Shown here piece by piece: positions 55,353 to 64,000 of a DNA stretch of 64,000 nt (its first letter is position 1; every line of letters begins with the position of its first letter). Made by a program: the position numbers and the translations under genes. Below the pieces are notes generated by a model. The model ran no database searches. It saw nothing but the letters and a program-made list of their open reading frames with translations, and had not been told where the DNA came from. Source of the DNA: Bradyrhizobium agreste. Its GTDB lineage: Bacteria; Pseudomonadota; Alphaproteobacteria; Rhizobiales; Xanthobacteraceae. The DNA is taken from contig NZ_JACCHP010000006.1 in NCBI RefSeq assembly GCF_016031625.1, positions 203,341 through 267,340 on the forward strand, written 5' to 3'.

Positions 55353-56369
55353 ATGACGACGTCGCTGACCACGCTGCTGGCGATCGAGCATCCGATCCTG
55401 CTGGCGCCGATGGATGTCATCGCCGGCAGCCGTCTGGTCGCGGCGGTGAGCCGCGCCGGCGGGTTCGGCATTCTCGGCGGCGGCTACGGCGAGCGGGTGT
55501 GGCTGGAGCAGGAGACGGCGAAGCTCGCCGACCTCAGTGCACCGTTCGGGGTCGGCTTCATCACCTGGAGCCTCGCCAAACGGCCCGAGCTTCTCGACGT
55601 CGCGCTCGCGGCAAAACCAGATGCGATCATGTTGTCGTTCGGCGATCCCGCGCCGTTCGCGCCCAAGATCAAGTCCGCCGGCGCGCGCCTGATCTGCCAG
55701 GTTCAGGATGAAGCGATGGCGCGGCAGGCGCTCGATGCCGGTGCCGACATCCTGATCGCGCAAGGTACCGAGGCGGGCGGTCATGGCGCTTCGCGCACCA
55801 CCGTCGACCTCGTGCCCGCCATTGTCGATCTCGCCGCGGGGCGCGTTCCCGTGGTGGCGGCCGGCGGCATCGCGGACGGGCGCGGCCTCGCTGCCATGAT
55901 GATGCTGGGCGCGAGCGGCGTGCTGCTCGGCACGCGCTTCTATGCCAGCCAGGAGGCCGACGGCGCGGAGGAGGCCAAGCGCCGCATCTGCGTGGCGCAC
56001 TCCGGTTCGACCGTGCGCGGCATCATCTTCGATCTCTCCCGCAACAATGTCTGGCCGGCGCCGTTCACCGGGCGGTGCCTGGTCAACGATCATGCGCAGC
56101 GCTGGATCGGCCGTGAGGTCGAGCTGATGCAGAATGTCGCTACGGTCGCGGCCGAGTATGCGGCGGCAAAGGCGGCGGGCAATTTCGATGTCGCGGCCGT
56201 GATCGCGGGCGAGGCGGTTGGGTTGATTCATGATATCCCACCGGCGGCCGAGATCGTCGAGCGGATTGCGGCGGAGGCGGAGCAGCTTCTTGTTGGGCGG
56301 CGTAACTCCGCGACGGCGCCGCAGAATCTTTCACCCTCCCCTGGAGGGGGAGGGTCGCTGCGCATGTAG
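55353..56369 (+). CDS. Nitronate monooxygenase, copy 1
   Basis: The 338-residue FMN TIM-barrel protein matches the 2-nitropropane dioxygenase/NMO family: PILLAPMDVIAG, the active-site His in GTEAGGHGAS and the phosphate-binding AAGGIADGRG with GASGVLLGTRF. NMO oxidises alkyl nitronates such as propionate 3-nitronate, a plant and fungal toxin. The last 13 residues (LSPSPGGGGSLRM) are encoded by a repeat element, so the natural C terminus has been replaced. LysR control is probable. Confidence 0.9.
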   Translation: MTTSLTTLLAIEHPILLAPMDVIAGSRLVAAVSRAGGFGILGGGYGERVWLEQETAKLADLSAPFGVGFITWSLAKRPELLDVALAAKPDAIMLSFGDPAPFAPKIKSAGARLICQVQDEAMARQALDAGADILIAQGTEAGGHGASRTTVDLVPAIVDLAAGRVPVVAAGGIADGRGLAAMMMLGASGVLLGTRFYASQEADGAEEAKRRICVAHSGSTVRGIIFDLSRNNVWPAPFTGRCLVNDHAQRWIGREVELMQNVATVAAEYAAAKAAGNFDVAAVIAGEAVGLIHDIPPAAEIVERIAAEAEQLLVGRRNSATAPQNLSPSPGGGGSLRM

Positions 56370-56488
56370 CGAAGCGAAATGCGTGGCGGGGTGGGGTGAT
56401 CTCTCCACTCGGGCACTGTTCGTGTGGAGAGATCACCCCACCCCGCTCGCGCTTCGCGCGATCGACCCTCCCCCTCCAGGGGAGGGTA
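56331..56488. repeat. Intergenic inverted repeat, family E (copy 2)
   Basis: The outer arms CACCCTCCCCTGGAGGGGG and its complement CCCCCTCCAGGGGAGGGT and the inner GGGGTGGGGTGATCTCTCC and its complement make a long cruciform-capable element. It shares centre and arms with 38627-38787. Its first 39 bases supply the last codons and stop of the upstream gene. Confidence 0.9.
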
Positions 56489-56510
56489 AGGAAAACGAGA
56501 GAGAACAACC

Positions 56511-57951
<1,441 letters not shown>

Positions 57952-57965
57952 ACAGGTTGGGTCCG

Positions 57966-58178
57966 ATGTGCCTGCTTTGCGACGATGAGAAGGCCTATCA
58001 GGCCTACATGAACTACCTCGACAAGATGGAGCGGCAGGGCAAGGCTGCCGATCCCAACGTCGCCGTCAATGCCGTGCTCGACGAGATCGAGGCGGCCGCG
58101 AAAGCCGCCGCCCAAAAAGACGACCCGGCCAACGACAAGACCCTGTCTCCGTTCTTCTGCAGCCCGATCAATAAATGA
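57966..58178 (+). CDS. Small conserved protein between gatC and gatA
   Basis: The 70-residue, mostly helical protein starts [20 protein letters not shown] and ends FFCSPINK, with three cysteines that could bind metal or form a disulfide. The stop overlaps the gatA ATG (ATGA), so it is translated with the amidotransferase. No function is known. An AGGT site precedes the ATG at 57966, which was preferred to a TTG three codons earlier. Confidence 0.75.
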   Translation: MCLLCDDEKAYQAYMNYLDKMERQGKAADPNVAVNAVLDEIEAAAKAAAQKDDPANDKTLSPFFCSPINK

Positions 58179-59650
58179 CCGATTTGACATCGCTGACGCT
58201 CGCCGAGGCCCGCAAGGGTCTTTCGGCAAAAACTTTCACGTCGCTCGAGCTCACGGATGCGCATCTTTCCGCGATCGAAGCTGCGCGCGTGCTCAACGCC
58301 TTCGTGATGGAGACGCCGGACCAGGCGCGCGACATGGCCAAGGCCGCGGACCAGAAGATCGCCAAAGGCGAGGGCGGCCTGCTCGCCGGCATCCCGCTCG
58401 GCATCAAGGACCTGTTCGCGACCAAGGGCGTGCGCACCACGGCTTGCTCGAAGATCCTCGGCAATTTCGTGCCGACCTATGAGTCCACCGTTACCTCGCA
58501 GCTCTGGCGCGACGGCGCGGTGATGCTCGGCAAGCTCAACAATGACGAGTTCGCGATGGGCTCGGCCAACGAGACCTCGTGCTTCGGTCCCGTCGGCAAT
58601 CCCTGGCGGCGCGAGGGGAGCAACACGACGCTGGTGCCGGGCGGCTCGTCCGGCGGCTCGGCCTCGGCCGTGGCGGCGCTGCTCTGCATGGGCGCGACCG
58701 CGACCGACACCGGCGGCTCGATCCGCCAGCCGGCCGCGTTCACCGCGACCGTCGGCATCAAGCCGACCTATGGCCGCTGCTCGCGCTGGGGCATCGTCGC
58801 CTTTGCCTCCTCGCTCGACCAGGCAGGTCCGATCGCGCGCAGCGTACGCGATGCCGCGATGCTGCTGCGCTCGATGGCCGGACACGATCCGAAGGACACG
58901 ACGTCGGTCGATATCCCCGTGCCGGATTACGAGGCGGCGATCGGCAAGTCCGTGAAGGGCATGAAGATCGGCATTCCCAAGGAGTATCGCCTCGACGGCA
59001 TGCCGGCCGAGATCGAGAAGCTGTGGGAAGCGGGCGCGGCGTGGCTGAAGGCGGCCGGTGCCGAGCTCATCGAGGTGTCGCTACCCCACACCAAATACGC
59101 GCTGCCGGCCTATTATATCGTGGCGCCGGCGGAGGCTTCGTCGAACCTCGCGCGCTACGACGGCGTGCGCTACGGCCTGCGCGAGCAGGGTAAGAACATC
59201 ATCGAGCTCTACGAGAACACCCGCGCCGAAGGCTTTGGGGCAGAGGTGCGCCGCCGCGTCATGATCGGCACCTACGTGCTCTCGGCCGGCTATTACGACG
59301 CCTATTACCTGCGCGCCCAGAAGGTGCGCACGCTGATCAAGAAGGACTTCGAGGACTGCTTCGCCAGGGGCGTCGACGCGATCCTCACCCCCGCGACGCC
59401 GTCGGCGGCCTTCGGCATCGGCGAGAAGGGCGGCGCCGATCCGGTCGAGATGTATCTCAACGACATCTTCACGGTGACCGTGAACATGGCGGGCCTGCCG
59501 GGCATCGCGGTGCCCGCCGGCAAGGACGCGCAGGGGCTGCCGCTCGGGCTGCAACTGATCGGCCGTCCGTTCGATGAGGAGACGCTGTTCTCGCTCGGCG
59601 AGGTGATCGAGCAGGCCGCCGGCCGCTTCACGCCCGCGAGGTGGTGGTGA
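58175..59650 (+). CDS. gatA: Asp/Glu-tRNA amidotransferase subunit A
   Basis: The 491-residue amidase-signature protein has K78 (GIKDLF), cis-Ser S158 (PGGSSGGS) and nucleophile S182 ([11 protein letters not shown]). It frees ammonia from glutamine for GatB. Length is standard. It begins inside the stop of the small upstream gene and ends in a GTGA overlap with the next one. Confidence 0.97.
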   Translation: MTDLTSLTLAEARKGLSAKTFTSLELTDAHLSAIEAARVLNAFVMETPDQARDMAKAADQKIAKGEGGLLAGIPLGIKDLFATKGVRTTACSKILGNFVPTYESTVTSQLWRDGAVMLGKLNNDEFAMGSANETSCFGPVGNPWRREGSNTTLVPGGSSGGSASAVAALLCMGATATDTGGSIRQPAAFTATVGIKPTYGRCSRWGIVAFASSLDQAGPIARSVRDAAMLLRSMAGHDPKDTTSVDIPVPDYEAAIGKSVKGMKIGIPKEYRLDGMPAEIEKLWEAGAAWLKAAGAELIEVSLPHTKYALPAYYIVAPAEASSNLARYDGVRYGLREQGKNIIELYENTRAEGFGAEVRRRVMIGTYVLSAGYYDAYYLRAQKVRTLIKKDFEDCFARGVDAILTPATPSAAFGIGEKGGADPVEMYLNDIFTVTVNMAGLPGIAVPAGKDAQGLPLGLQLIGRPFDEETLFSLGEVIEQAAGRFTPARWW

Positions 59651-59943
59651 ATGTCGCCGATTTCATCGCGAGCCTCGGCGGCGCGGCGCCCGCGCCGGAC
59701 TTGAGCGCGCCGCTCGCCGGCCTCTGGTGGGCGGCGAAGGGCGATTGGGACCGCGCGCACAGGATCGTCCAGGACGAGAGCAGCCGCGAGGCGGCCTGGG
59801 TGCATGCCTACCTGCACCGCGTCGAAGGCGATCTCGGCAATGCCGGCTATTGGTATCGCCAGGCCGGCCAGCCCGCGGCAAAGGATTCATTGGAAGCGGA
59901 GTGGCAGCGGATCGCTGCCACGCTGCTCGGGAGCAGGACATGA
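59647..59943 (+). CDS. Conserved hypothetical protein between gatA and gatB
   Basis: The 98-residue protein has an N-terminal Ala/Pro stretch and a helical, TPR-like part ([17 protein letters not shown], then [18 protein letters not shown]). The GTG at 59647 overlaps the gatA stop (GTGA) and its own stop overlaps the gatB ATG (ATGA), so it is locked into the operon at both ends. Function unknown; a Sel1/TPR-like scaffold is suggested by the pattern. Confidence 0.8.
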   Translation: MNVADFIASLGGAAPAPDLSAPLAGLWWAAKGDWDRAHRIVQDESSREAAWVHAYLHRVEGDLGNAGYWYRQAGQPAAKDSLEAEWQRIAATLLGSRT

Positions 59944-61418
59944 GCACGGCCACGCACAAGCTTCTCAAGGGCTCAACCGGTGACTGGGAGATGGTCATCG
60001 GCATGGAGATCCACGCCCAAGTGACCTCGAACGCGAAACTGTTCTCGGGCGCGTCCACCGCCTTCGGCGGCGAGCCGAACAGCCACGTGTCGCTGGTCGA
60101 TGCCGCGATGCCGGGCATGCTGCCCGTCATCAACGAGGAATGCGTCAGACAGGCTGTCCGGACCGGGCTCGGCCTCAACGCGAAGATCAACTTGCGCTCG
60201 GTGTTCGACCGCAAGAACTATTTCTATCCGGACCTGCCGCAGGGCTACCAGATCAGCCAGTACAAATCGCCTATCGTGGGCGAGGGCGAGGTGATCATCG
60301 ATCTCGACGGCGGCAAGACGGCCACGATCGGTATCGAGCGGCTGCATCTGGAGCAGGATCCCGGCAAGATGCTGCACGACCGCTCGCCGTCGCTGTCCTA
60401 CATCGATTTCAACCGCTGTGGCGTGGCGCTGATGGAGATCGTCTCCAAGCCTGATATCCGCGACGCCGAGCAGGCCAAGGCCTATGTGACCAAGCTGCGC
60501 TCGATCATGCGCTATCTCGGCACCTGTGACGGCGACATGGAGAAGGGATCCTTGCGCGCCGACGTCAATGTCTCCGTGCGCAGGCCCGGCGGGCCGCTCG
60601 GCACCCGCTGCGAGATCAAGAACATGAACTCGATCGCCTTCATCGGCCAGGCGATCGAATACGAAGCGCGGCGCCAGATCGAGATCCTAGAGGATGGTGG
60701 GCAGATCGAGCAGGAGACGCGCCGGTTCGATCCCAACAAGGGCGAGACGCGCTCGATGCGGTCGAAGGAAGAGGCGCACGACTATCGCTACTTCCCCGAC
60801 CCCGACCTGTTGCCGCTGGAGTTCGGCCAGGAATTCGTCGACGCGCTGAAGGCGAAGCTGCCGGAGCTGCCGGACCAGAAGAAGGCGCGCTTCGTCGCCG
60901 ATTTCGGCCTGTCGGCCTATGATGCGAGCGTGCTGGTCGCCGAGCGCGAGAGCGCGCTGTTCTACGAGACGGTGCTCGACAAGCTGGCGAGCCGCGCCCG
61001 CGACGGCAAGATGGCGGCGAACTGGGTCATCAACGAGCTGTTCGGCCGTCTCAACAAGGAAGGCCGGGATATTATGGCCTCGCCCGTCAATGCCGGGCAG
61101 CTGGCTGCGATCATCGACCTGATCGGCGAGGGCACGATCTCGGGCAAGATCGCCAAGGATCTGTTCGAGATCGTCTGGCAGGAAGGCGGCGATCCCCGCG
61201 CGCTGGTCGAAAGCCGCGGCATGAAGCAAGTCACCGACCTTTCGGCGATCGAAAAGGTGGTCGACGACATCATCGCGGCCAATCCCGACAAGGCGGCGCA
61301 GGTGAAGGACAAGCCGCAATCGCTCGGCTGGTTCGTCGGCCAGGTGATGAAGGCGTCCGGCGGCAAGGCCAACCCGCAGAGCGTCAACGAACTGCTCAAG
61401 TCCAAGCTCGGCGTCTAA
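59940..61418 (+). CDS. gatB: Asp/Glu-tRNA amidotransferase subunit B
   Basis: The 492-residue protein has [29 protein letters not shown] and [10 protein letters not shown], the core of the GatB kinase-like domain, and a C-terminal helical/YqeY-like tRNA-binding domain. It phosphorylates the tRNA-bound Glu or Asp and transfers ammonia to it. A hairpin follows the stop. Confidence 0.97.
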   Translation: MSTATHKLLKGSTGDWEMVIGMEIHAQVTSNAKLFSGASTAFGGEPNSHVSLVDAAMPGMLPVINEECVRQAVRTGLGLNAKINLRSVFDRKNYFYPDLPQGYQISQYKSPIVGEGEVIIDLDGGKTATIGIERLHLEQDPGKMLHDRSPSLSYIDFNRCGVALMEIVSKPDIRDAEQAKAYVTKLRSIMRYLGTCDGDMEKGSLRADVNVSVRRPGGPLGTRCEIKNMNSIAFIGQAIEYEARRQIEILEDGGQIEQETRRFDPNKGETRSMRSKEEAHDYRYFPDPDLLPLEFGQEFVDALKAKLPELPDQKKARFVADFGLSAYDASVLVAERESALFYETVLDKLASRARDGKMAANWVINELFGRLNKEGRDIMASPVNAGQLAAIIDLIGEGTISGKIAKDLFEIVWQEGGDPRALVESRGMKQVTDLSAIEKVVDDIIAANPDKAAQVKDKPQSLGWFVGQVMKASGGKANPQSVNELLKSKLGV

Positions 61419-61434
61419 GCCTTGCGCATTCGAA

Positions 61435-61463
61435 CGAGGTGACGGACACGTCTCGTCACCTCG
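61435..61463 (+). terminator. Perfect hairpin after gatB
   Basis: CGAGGTGACG and CGTCACCTCG form a perfect 10-base stem with a 9-base loop, starting 17 bases after the gatB stop. The following bases CCTTGGCTC include no clear T run, so this is a probable but not textbook intrinsic terminator. Confidence 0.55.
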
Positions 61464-61986
61464 CCTTGGCTCTCGGTGCGACGCTCGCGCGCATCCTCCA
61501 ACGGCCAACTCCATCCCGATCGACGGCGACGCGGCGGCCGAATCGCCGCCGCGCGATTCGCCCGAAACGGCGGCTTGAACGCGCTTCCGCGAGCGCCTGC
61601 GCCGTTAAGCATGAAAATATTTTCGTTGCCAAAAGTCGCGACTCAGAGTCCGCGAAGCGCTTTCGCGAGGCGATCGCGCGATTGTCGATGCGCATCGTCG
61701 CGTTGATCGTGCGCGATGCGCGCGTGCGAAAAAATACTTGCTGCATAGTGTTTTCGTGCAATCGCATCGTTCGCGAACGTCGATGATGCGAGCACTCTGC
61801 ATGATCGCAAGTGCACGTCGCACGAAGCGCCTGCGTCGCGCCCGCCAAGCGCAGGCGCCTTGCTGCGTCAACACTTCTTTAAGCGAGAAGCTGTTTTTTT
61901 CTTCGTGTTGGTGTATTCGGGATGAAGTGCATTCGATCCCCGAATGCACGCAGCGATTAAAGCCATCTCACACATCGGAGGGCAAC
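61464..61986. other. Long palindrome-rich leader without a clear gene
   Basis: About 520 bases are dense in CGATGCG, GCGATCGCG and TCGCGA words, including the perfect palindrome CGATGCGCATCG (61686-61697), and are interrupted by A- or T-rich tracts (GCGAAAAAATAC; GCTGTTTTTTTC). Open frames exist on both strands but look like composition artefacts. It may be a structured 5' region or a binding array for the histone-like peptide gene that follows. Confidence 0.5.
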
Positions 61987-62079
61987 ATGGCCAAGAAAGC
62001 GAAGAAGGCGAAGAAGGCGAAGAGCGCAGTGAAGAAGACTGCGAAGAAGACCCGCAAGGTCGCGAAGAAGAAGAAGTAA
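61987..62079 (+). CDS. Histone-H1-like Lys/Ala-rich 30-residue peptide
   Basis: The peptide is MAKKAKKAKK followed by AKSAVKKTAKKTRKVAKKKK: 17 lysines plus an arginine and no acidic residues. The KKAKKAK and KKTAKK repeats resemble bacterial histone H1-like proteins, which bind DNA through lysines. An excellent GGAGGG ribosome site precedes the ATG. It has its own hairpins downstream. Chromatin binding is inferred from composition. Confidence 0.8.
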   Translation: MAKKAKKAKKAKSAVKKTAKKTRKVAKKKK

Positions 62080-62116
62080 CTTCGCTTCTGAAGTTGCCGG
62101 CTCCAGATAGCCGGCA
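62078..62116 (+). terminator. Two adjacent hairpins after the histone-like gene
   Basis: AACTTC-N6-GAAGTT (62078-62095) and TGCCGGCT-CCAGAT-AGCCGGCA (62095-62116) are perfect back-to-back stems. The first base pair overlaps the stop codon. No T run follows, so they may mainly stabilise the 3' end of the short messenger. Confidence 0.5.
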
Positions 62117-62171
62117 CGTCATCAGCACCTCCTAGAGGTTCTGGTCGACGATAGAGGGTGTCGGCGAGACA

Positions 62172-62354
62172 TCAGGTCAACGGTCGGACCGTTCTCTTTC
62201 GCGGTCCGGCAGAAGAAACGAGTTTTCTTCGTTCGGTGCGGTTCTCTTCAAAGGGCTCCGCAATTTCACGACAGGCCTTCGGGCCGAAGTGGAATCTGGT
62301 CCTGACGTGTTCGCCGACGCCCTCGTTCACTTGAAGCCGGGGCATTGCCGGCAT
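62172..62354 (-). CDS. Small basic hypothetical protein
   Basis: A GGGAGG ribosome site six to seven bases before the ATG at 62354 opens a 60-codon frame: MPAMPRLQVNEGVGEH at the start, FHFGPKACREIAEPFEEN in the middle and a basic C terminus. It is convergent with the histone-like gene. No family is recognised; the ribosome site is the main support. Confidence 0.4.
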   Translation of the reverse strand: MPAMPRLQVNEGVGEHVRTRFHFGPKACREIAEPFEENRTERRKLVSSAGPRKRTVRPLT

Positions 62355-62474
62355 TCCTTTCCTCCCGACATTGCTGATCTGATTGACGTCGCCGCGCGGA
62401 CGTCTTTGCTCTGTCTGCCGGCAGGCGAGGGGCTGCGCCTTCATTGCACTGTTCGCACGCCGCACCTCCATTCG

Positions 62475-62625
62475 CGGGTCATCGCCCGGCTCCGACCGGG
62501 CAATCCAGTACGCCGCGGCTTCTCGGGGGGCGATTGCGGCCGCTGGAATACTGGGTCACCCGCCTGCCGCCTTCGCCGAAGCTTCGGCGGCCCGAGACCG
62601 CATGGCCCGGCGAAGCCCTGGCGTA
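62475..62625. repeat. Intergenic inverted repeat, family C (longer copy)
   Basis: It shares CAATCCAGTACGCCGCGGCT with family C at 14871-14972 (which has ATCCAGTACGCCGCAGCT), as well as the partner GGAATACTGG and the flanking GGGTCA and GGGTCACCCG. The right end carries extra bases with the stem CTTCGCCGAAGCTTCGGCGG. The ends are approximate. Confidence 0.7.
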
Positions 62626-62989
62626 GCCGAGGTCGCGCGTGGCGACAGTTGGAGGGAAGCAATCACAGGACCCGCGCCACCGCGCGCGATGGTTATCGAT
62701 GTCCTGAAATCCCAGGGTAAACCGAAGCTGACAAATGACAGAAGTGCCTGCGAATCAGGGGCTTCTTGAATTCTTGGCGCAGGAGACGCGCGCCCGCGTT
62801 TACGTCTGCTTCATCGCGATACTTAAACTGCCATTCAAATTTGCCCGCCATCATCGCCTCCAACGAGCCGGCAAACGGCGATGGGGAAGAGTTGAACAGT
62901 GCACGATCCCCGGAAGGGTCATGCACATCAGAGTTGGACGGGAGCCGCGCTCGGGGGACGAGGCGGCACAAGAACAAAGGGGATGCGTG
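62626..62989. other. 364-base gap, nothing recognised
   Basis: No convincing coding frame, RNA gene or repeat was seen here. The frame of the next gene stays open upstream but without ribosome sites or typical residues, so it is not extended. Confidence 0.5.
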
Positions 62990-63256
62990 ATGTTTCAGGG
63001 TACTTTCGATCTGGAGACGGCAACGCCGGTCGATGCGAGCGCGCTGTCGGACGTGCTGTTCGAGCGCGGTATCTATTGGGCGAGCGGCCGCTCCGGCATC
63101 GTCGATCTCGTCGCCGCGCACAAATGGTTCAATCTCGCCGCGCTGAAGGGCCGCAAGGACGCCGTGGCGCTGCGCCAGGAAATTGCCGGACAGATGTCGG
63201 ACGCCGAGATCTCGGTCGCGCAGCGCGAGGCGAGGGCCTGGGTCTGTGCGCACTGA
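62990..63256 (+). CDS. Sel1/TPR-like small protein
   Basis: The 88-residue protein starts MFQGTFDLETATPVDASAL and contains AAHKWFNLAALKGRKDA, which is the Sel1-repeat signature (A-x-x-W-x-x-x-A-A-x-x-G). One complete repeat and a following helix are visible. It probably mediates protein contacts. An AGGGG site lies upstream of the ATG at 62990. Confidence 0.75.
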   Translation: MFQGTFDLETATPVDASALSDVLFERGIYWASGRSGIVDLVAAHKWFNLAALKGRKDAVALRQEIAGQMSDAEISVAQREARAWVCAH

Positions 63257-63350
63257 GGTGAGAATCGCCTCTGACCCGTATTCGCAGGGGAGAGGCCCGG
63301 TTGCGCTGAAGCAAGTCTCTTCGTCATGCCGCCGCCTAAAATCCGACGGC

Positions 63351-63548
63351 ATGAGCAACCAGGCTACGAATGGACGATGGCTGCCGATTCAGATCGCTCC
63401 CGACGAGTGCGACCTGGAGCTCGGGCGCCTGCACAAAACAGGAATTGTGCCCTGGTCCTTTCCATGCCGGCGCAAGGGCGGCATCTGGTTCAATGTCTGG
63501 GCCGGTGAGGCCGTGCTGATATCGCCCTCGCATTGGCGGGTTTGGTGA
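63351..63548 (+). CDS. Small hypothetical protein (W-P-I...F-P-C-R...H-W-R-W pattern)
   Basis: The 65-residue protein has the spaced pattern WLPIQIAP, DLELGRL, SFPCRRKGGIWFN and PSHWRVW, which I recall from a small uncharacterised family in Bradyrhizobium. The ribosome site is weak. It is the last intact gene before the insertion sequence. Confidence 0.65.
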   Translation: MSNQATNGRWLPIQIAPDECDLELGRLHKTGIVPWSFPCRRKGGIWFNVWAGEAVLISPSHWRVW

Positions 63549-63715
63549 TCCGGCATTTAGGTGGGCGCCCGCCTATACAAGGAGCCCGCGAATCGCGCGG
63601 GGCTCGCCGCGCTCATCCTTGCGCTGAACTTGCGTATCGGGTTCGCGCCGTCGCTTTCCGCTGAACGTGCGCAGAGACCTTGATTGTGCGTCCGCGATTG
63701 CTTGAGCGGCCCGAG

Positions 63716-64000
63716 ACATAGGTGACATTTCGTACCGGACACATGGGTTACACTTTCCGCTTTTGTTCTGCGGGAGGTGTAGATGCCGTGGAAAGCGAGT
63801 TCGGTGATGGATGAGCGCCTGCGGTTTGTCGCCCGGCTGTTGGACGGCGAGGCAATGACGGACGTATGCCGGGAGTTCGGCATATCGCGGAAGACCGGCT
63901 ACAAGATCTTTGGCCGGTACAAGGAACACGGGCTCGAGGCCCTGACGGACCGGTCGCGACGGCCGGTGCGCTACGCCAACCAGCTGCCGCAGCAGCTCGA
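63716..64000 (+). mobile_element. IS481-type insertion sequence, left part
   Basis: A segment starting near ACATAGGTGACATTTCG precedes a transposase start by about 65 bases and resembles the ends of IS481-family elements (GACATAGGTGACATTT, then ACATGGGTTACACTTT). The element runs out of the window, so the right end and target duplication cannot be seen and the left boundary is approximate. Confidence 0.7.
63783..64000 (+). CDS. IS481-family transposase, N terminus only
   Basis: The visible 72 codons start MPWKASSVMDERLRFVARLL and contain a helix-turn-helix (MTDVCREFGISRKTGYKIF) followed by EALTDRSRRPVRYANQLP, the usual IS481 N-terminal DNA-binding half. The DDE catalytic domain lies beyond the window. 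A GGGAGG ribosome site lies upstream of the ATG. Confidence 0.9.
   Translation, partial: MPWKASSVMDERLRFVARLLDGEAMTDVCREFGISRKTGYKIFGRYKEHGLEALTDRSRRPVRYANQLPQQL

Noticed and set aside
61439..61786. 115-codon open frame after gatB
   Set aside because: It starts inside a terminator-like hairpin, has very biased Arg/Ala/Ser content and no ribosome site.

Overview
The window looks like chromosome of a Bradyrhizobium-type alphaproteobacterium (Bradyrhizobiaceae). This rests on uniformly high GC, a divK-pleD operon, an EipB-family envelope protein, tandem DUF3551 secreted proteins, a gatC-x-gatA-x-gatB operon and several families of intergenic inverted repeats of the kind seen in that genus. No tRNA, rRNA, CRISPR array or prophage was recognised. 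The only mobile element is the start of an IS481-type transposase at the right edge.

Left part (1-14700). The end of a nitrilase is followed by a haem aldoxime dehydratase, which together form an aldoxime-to-nitrile-to-acid route. Next come a HAD phosphatase, a secreted lytic transglycosylase with a SPOR-like tail, AzlC/AzlD (branched-chain amino acid export) and a TrmO-like tRNA methyltransferase. A minus-strand block encodes HIT, FemAB-like acyltransferase, GDPD and RidA proteins. EipB, a second RidA, an ACT-domain protein, DNA polymerase IV coupled to a DUF3572 gene, and the cell-cycle pair divK-pleD follow.

Middle (14900-29600). This is accessory in character. It holds a TetR/MFS divergent pair, a large zinc-ribbon/class III cyclase/AAA/TPR regulator, a LysR/BBE-oxidase divergent pair, a double GNAT protein, two DUF3551 proteins, rpmG, an LLM flavin monooxygenase, and an ABC-type binding protein without a signal peptide.

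Core block (28800-50400). Nudix, DUF983, rnr and topA are followed by dprA, plsY, pyrC-like and pyrB, an order that I recall as conserved in relatives. Two divergent HxlR-oxidoreductase pairs lie between topA and dprA, and an amidase plus a patatin lie between dprA and plsY. The pyrC-like gene has lost the HxH metal motif. After pyrB come a VanX-like dipeptidase, an AidB-like acyl-CoA dehydrogenase, a CPBP protease, an auxin-efflux-type carrier and ruvX.

Right part (50400-64000). The most striking gene encodes a trypsin-like protease fused through a Gly/Asn linker to a NUC1-type DNA/RNA endonuclease, with the catalytic residues of both enzymes present. It is followed by a secreted cyclase-family hydrolase, a LysR/nitronate monooxygenase divergent pair, a second nitronate monooxygenase, and the GatCAB amidotransferase operon with two extra small genes woven in by 4-base overlaps. 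The last 2.5 kb is sparse: a 30-residue histone-H1-like peptide behind an odd palindrome-rich leader, a few small hypothetical genes, a repeat element and the IS481 end.
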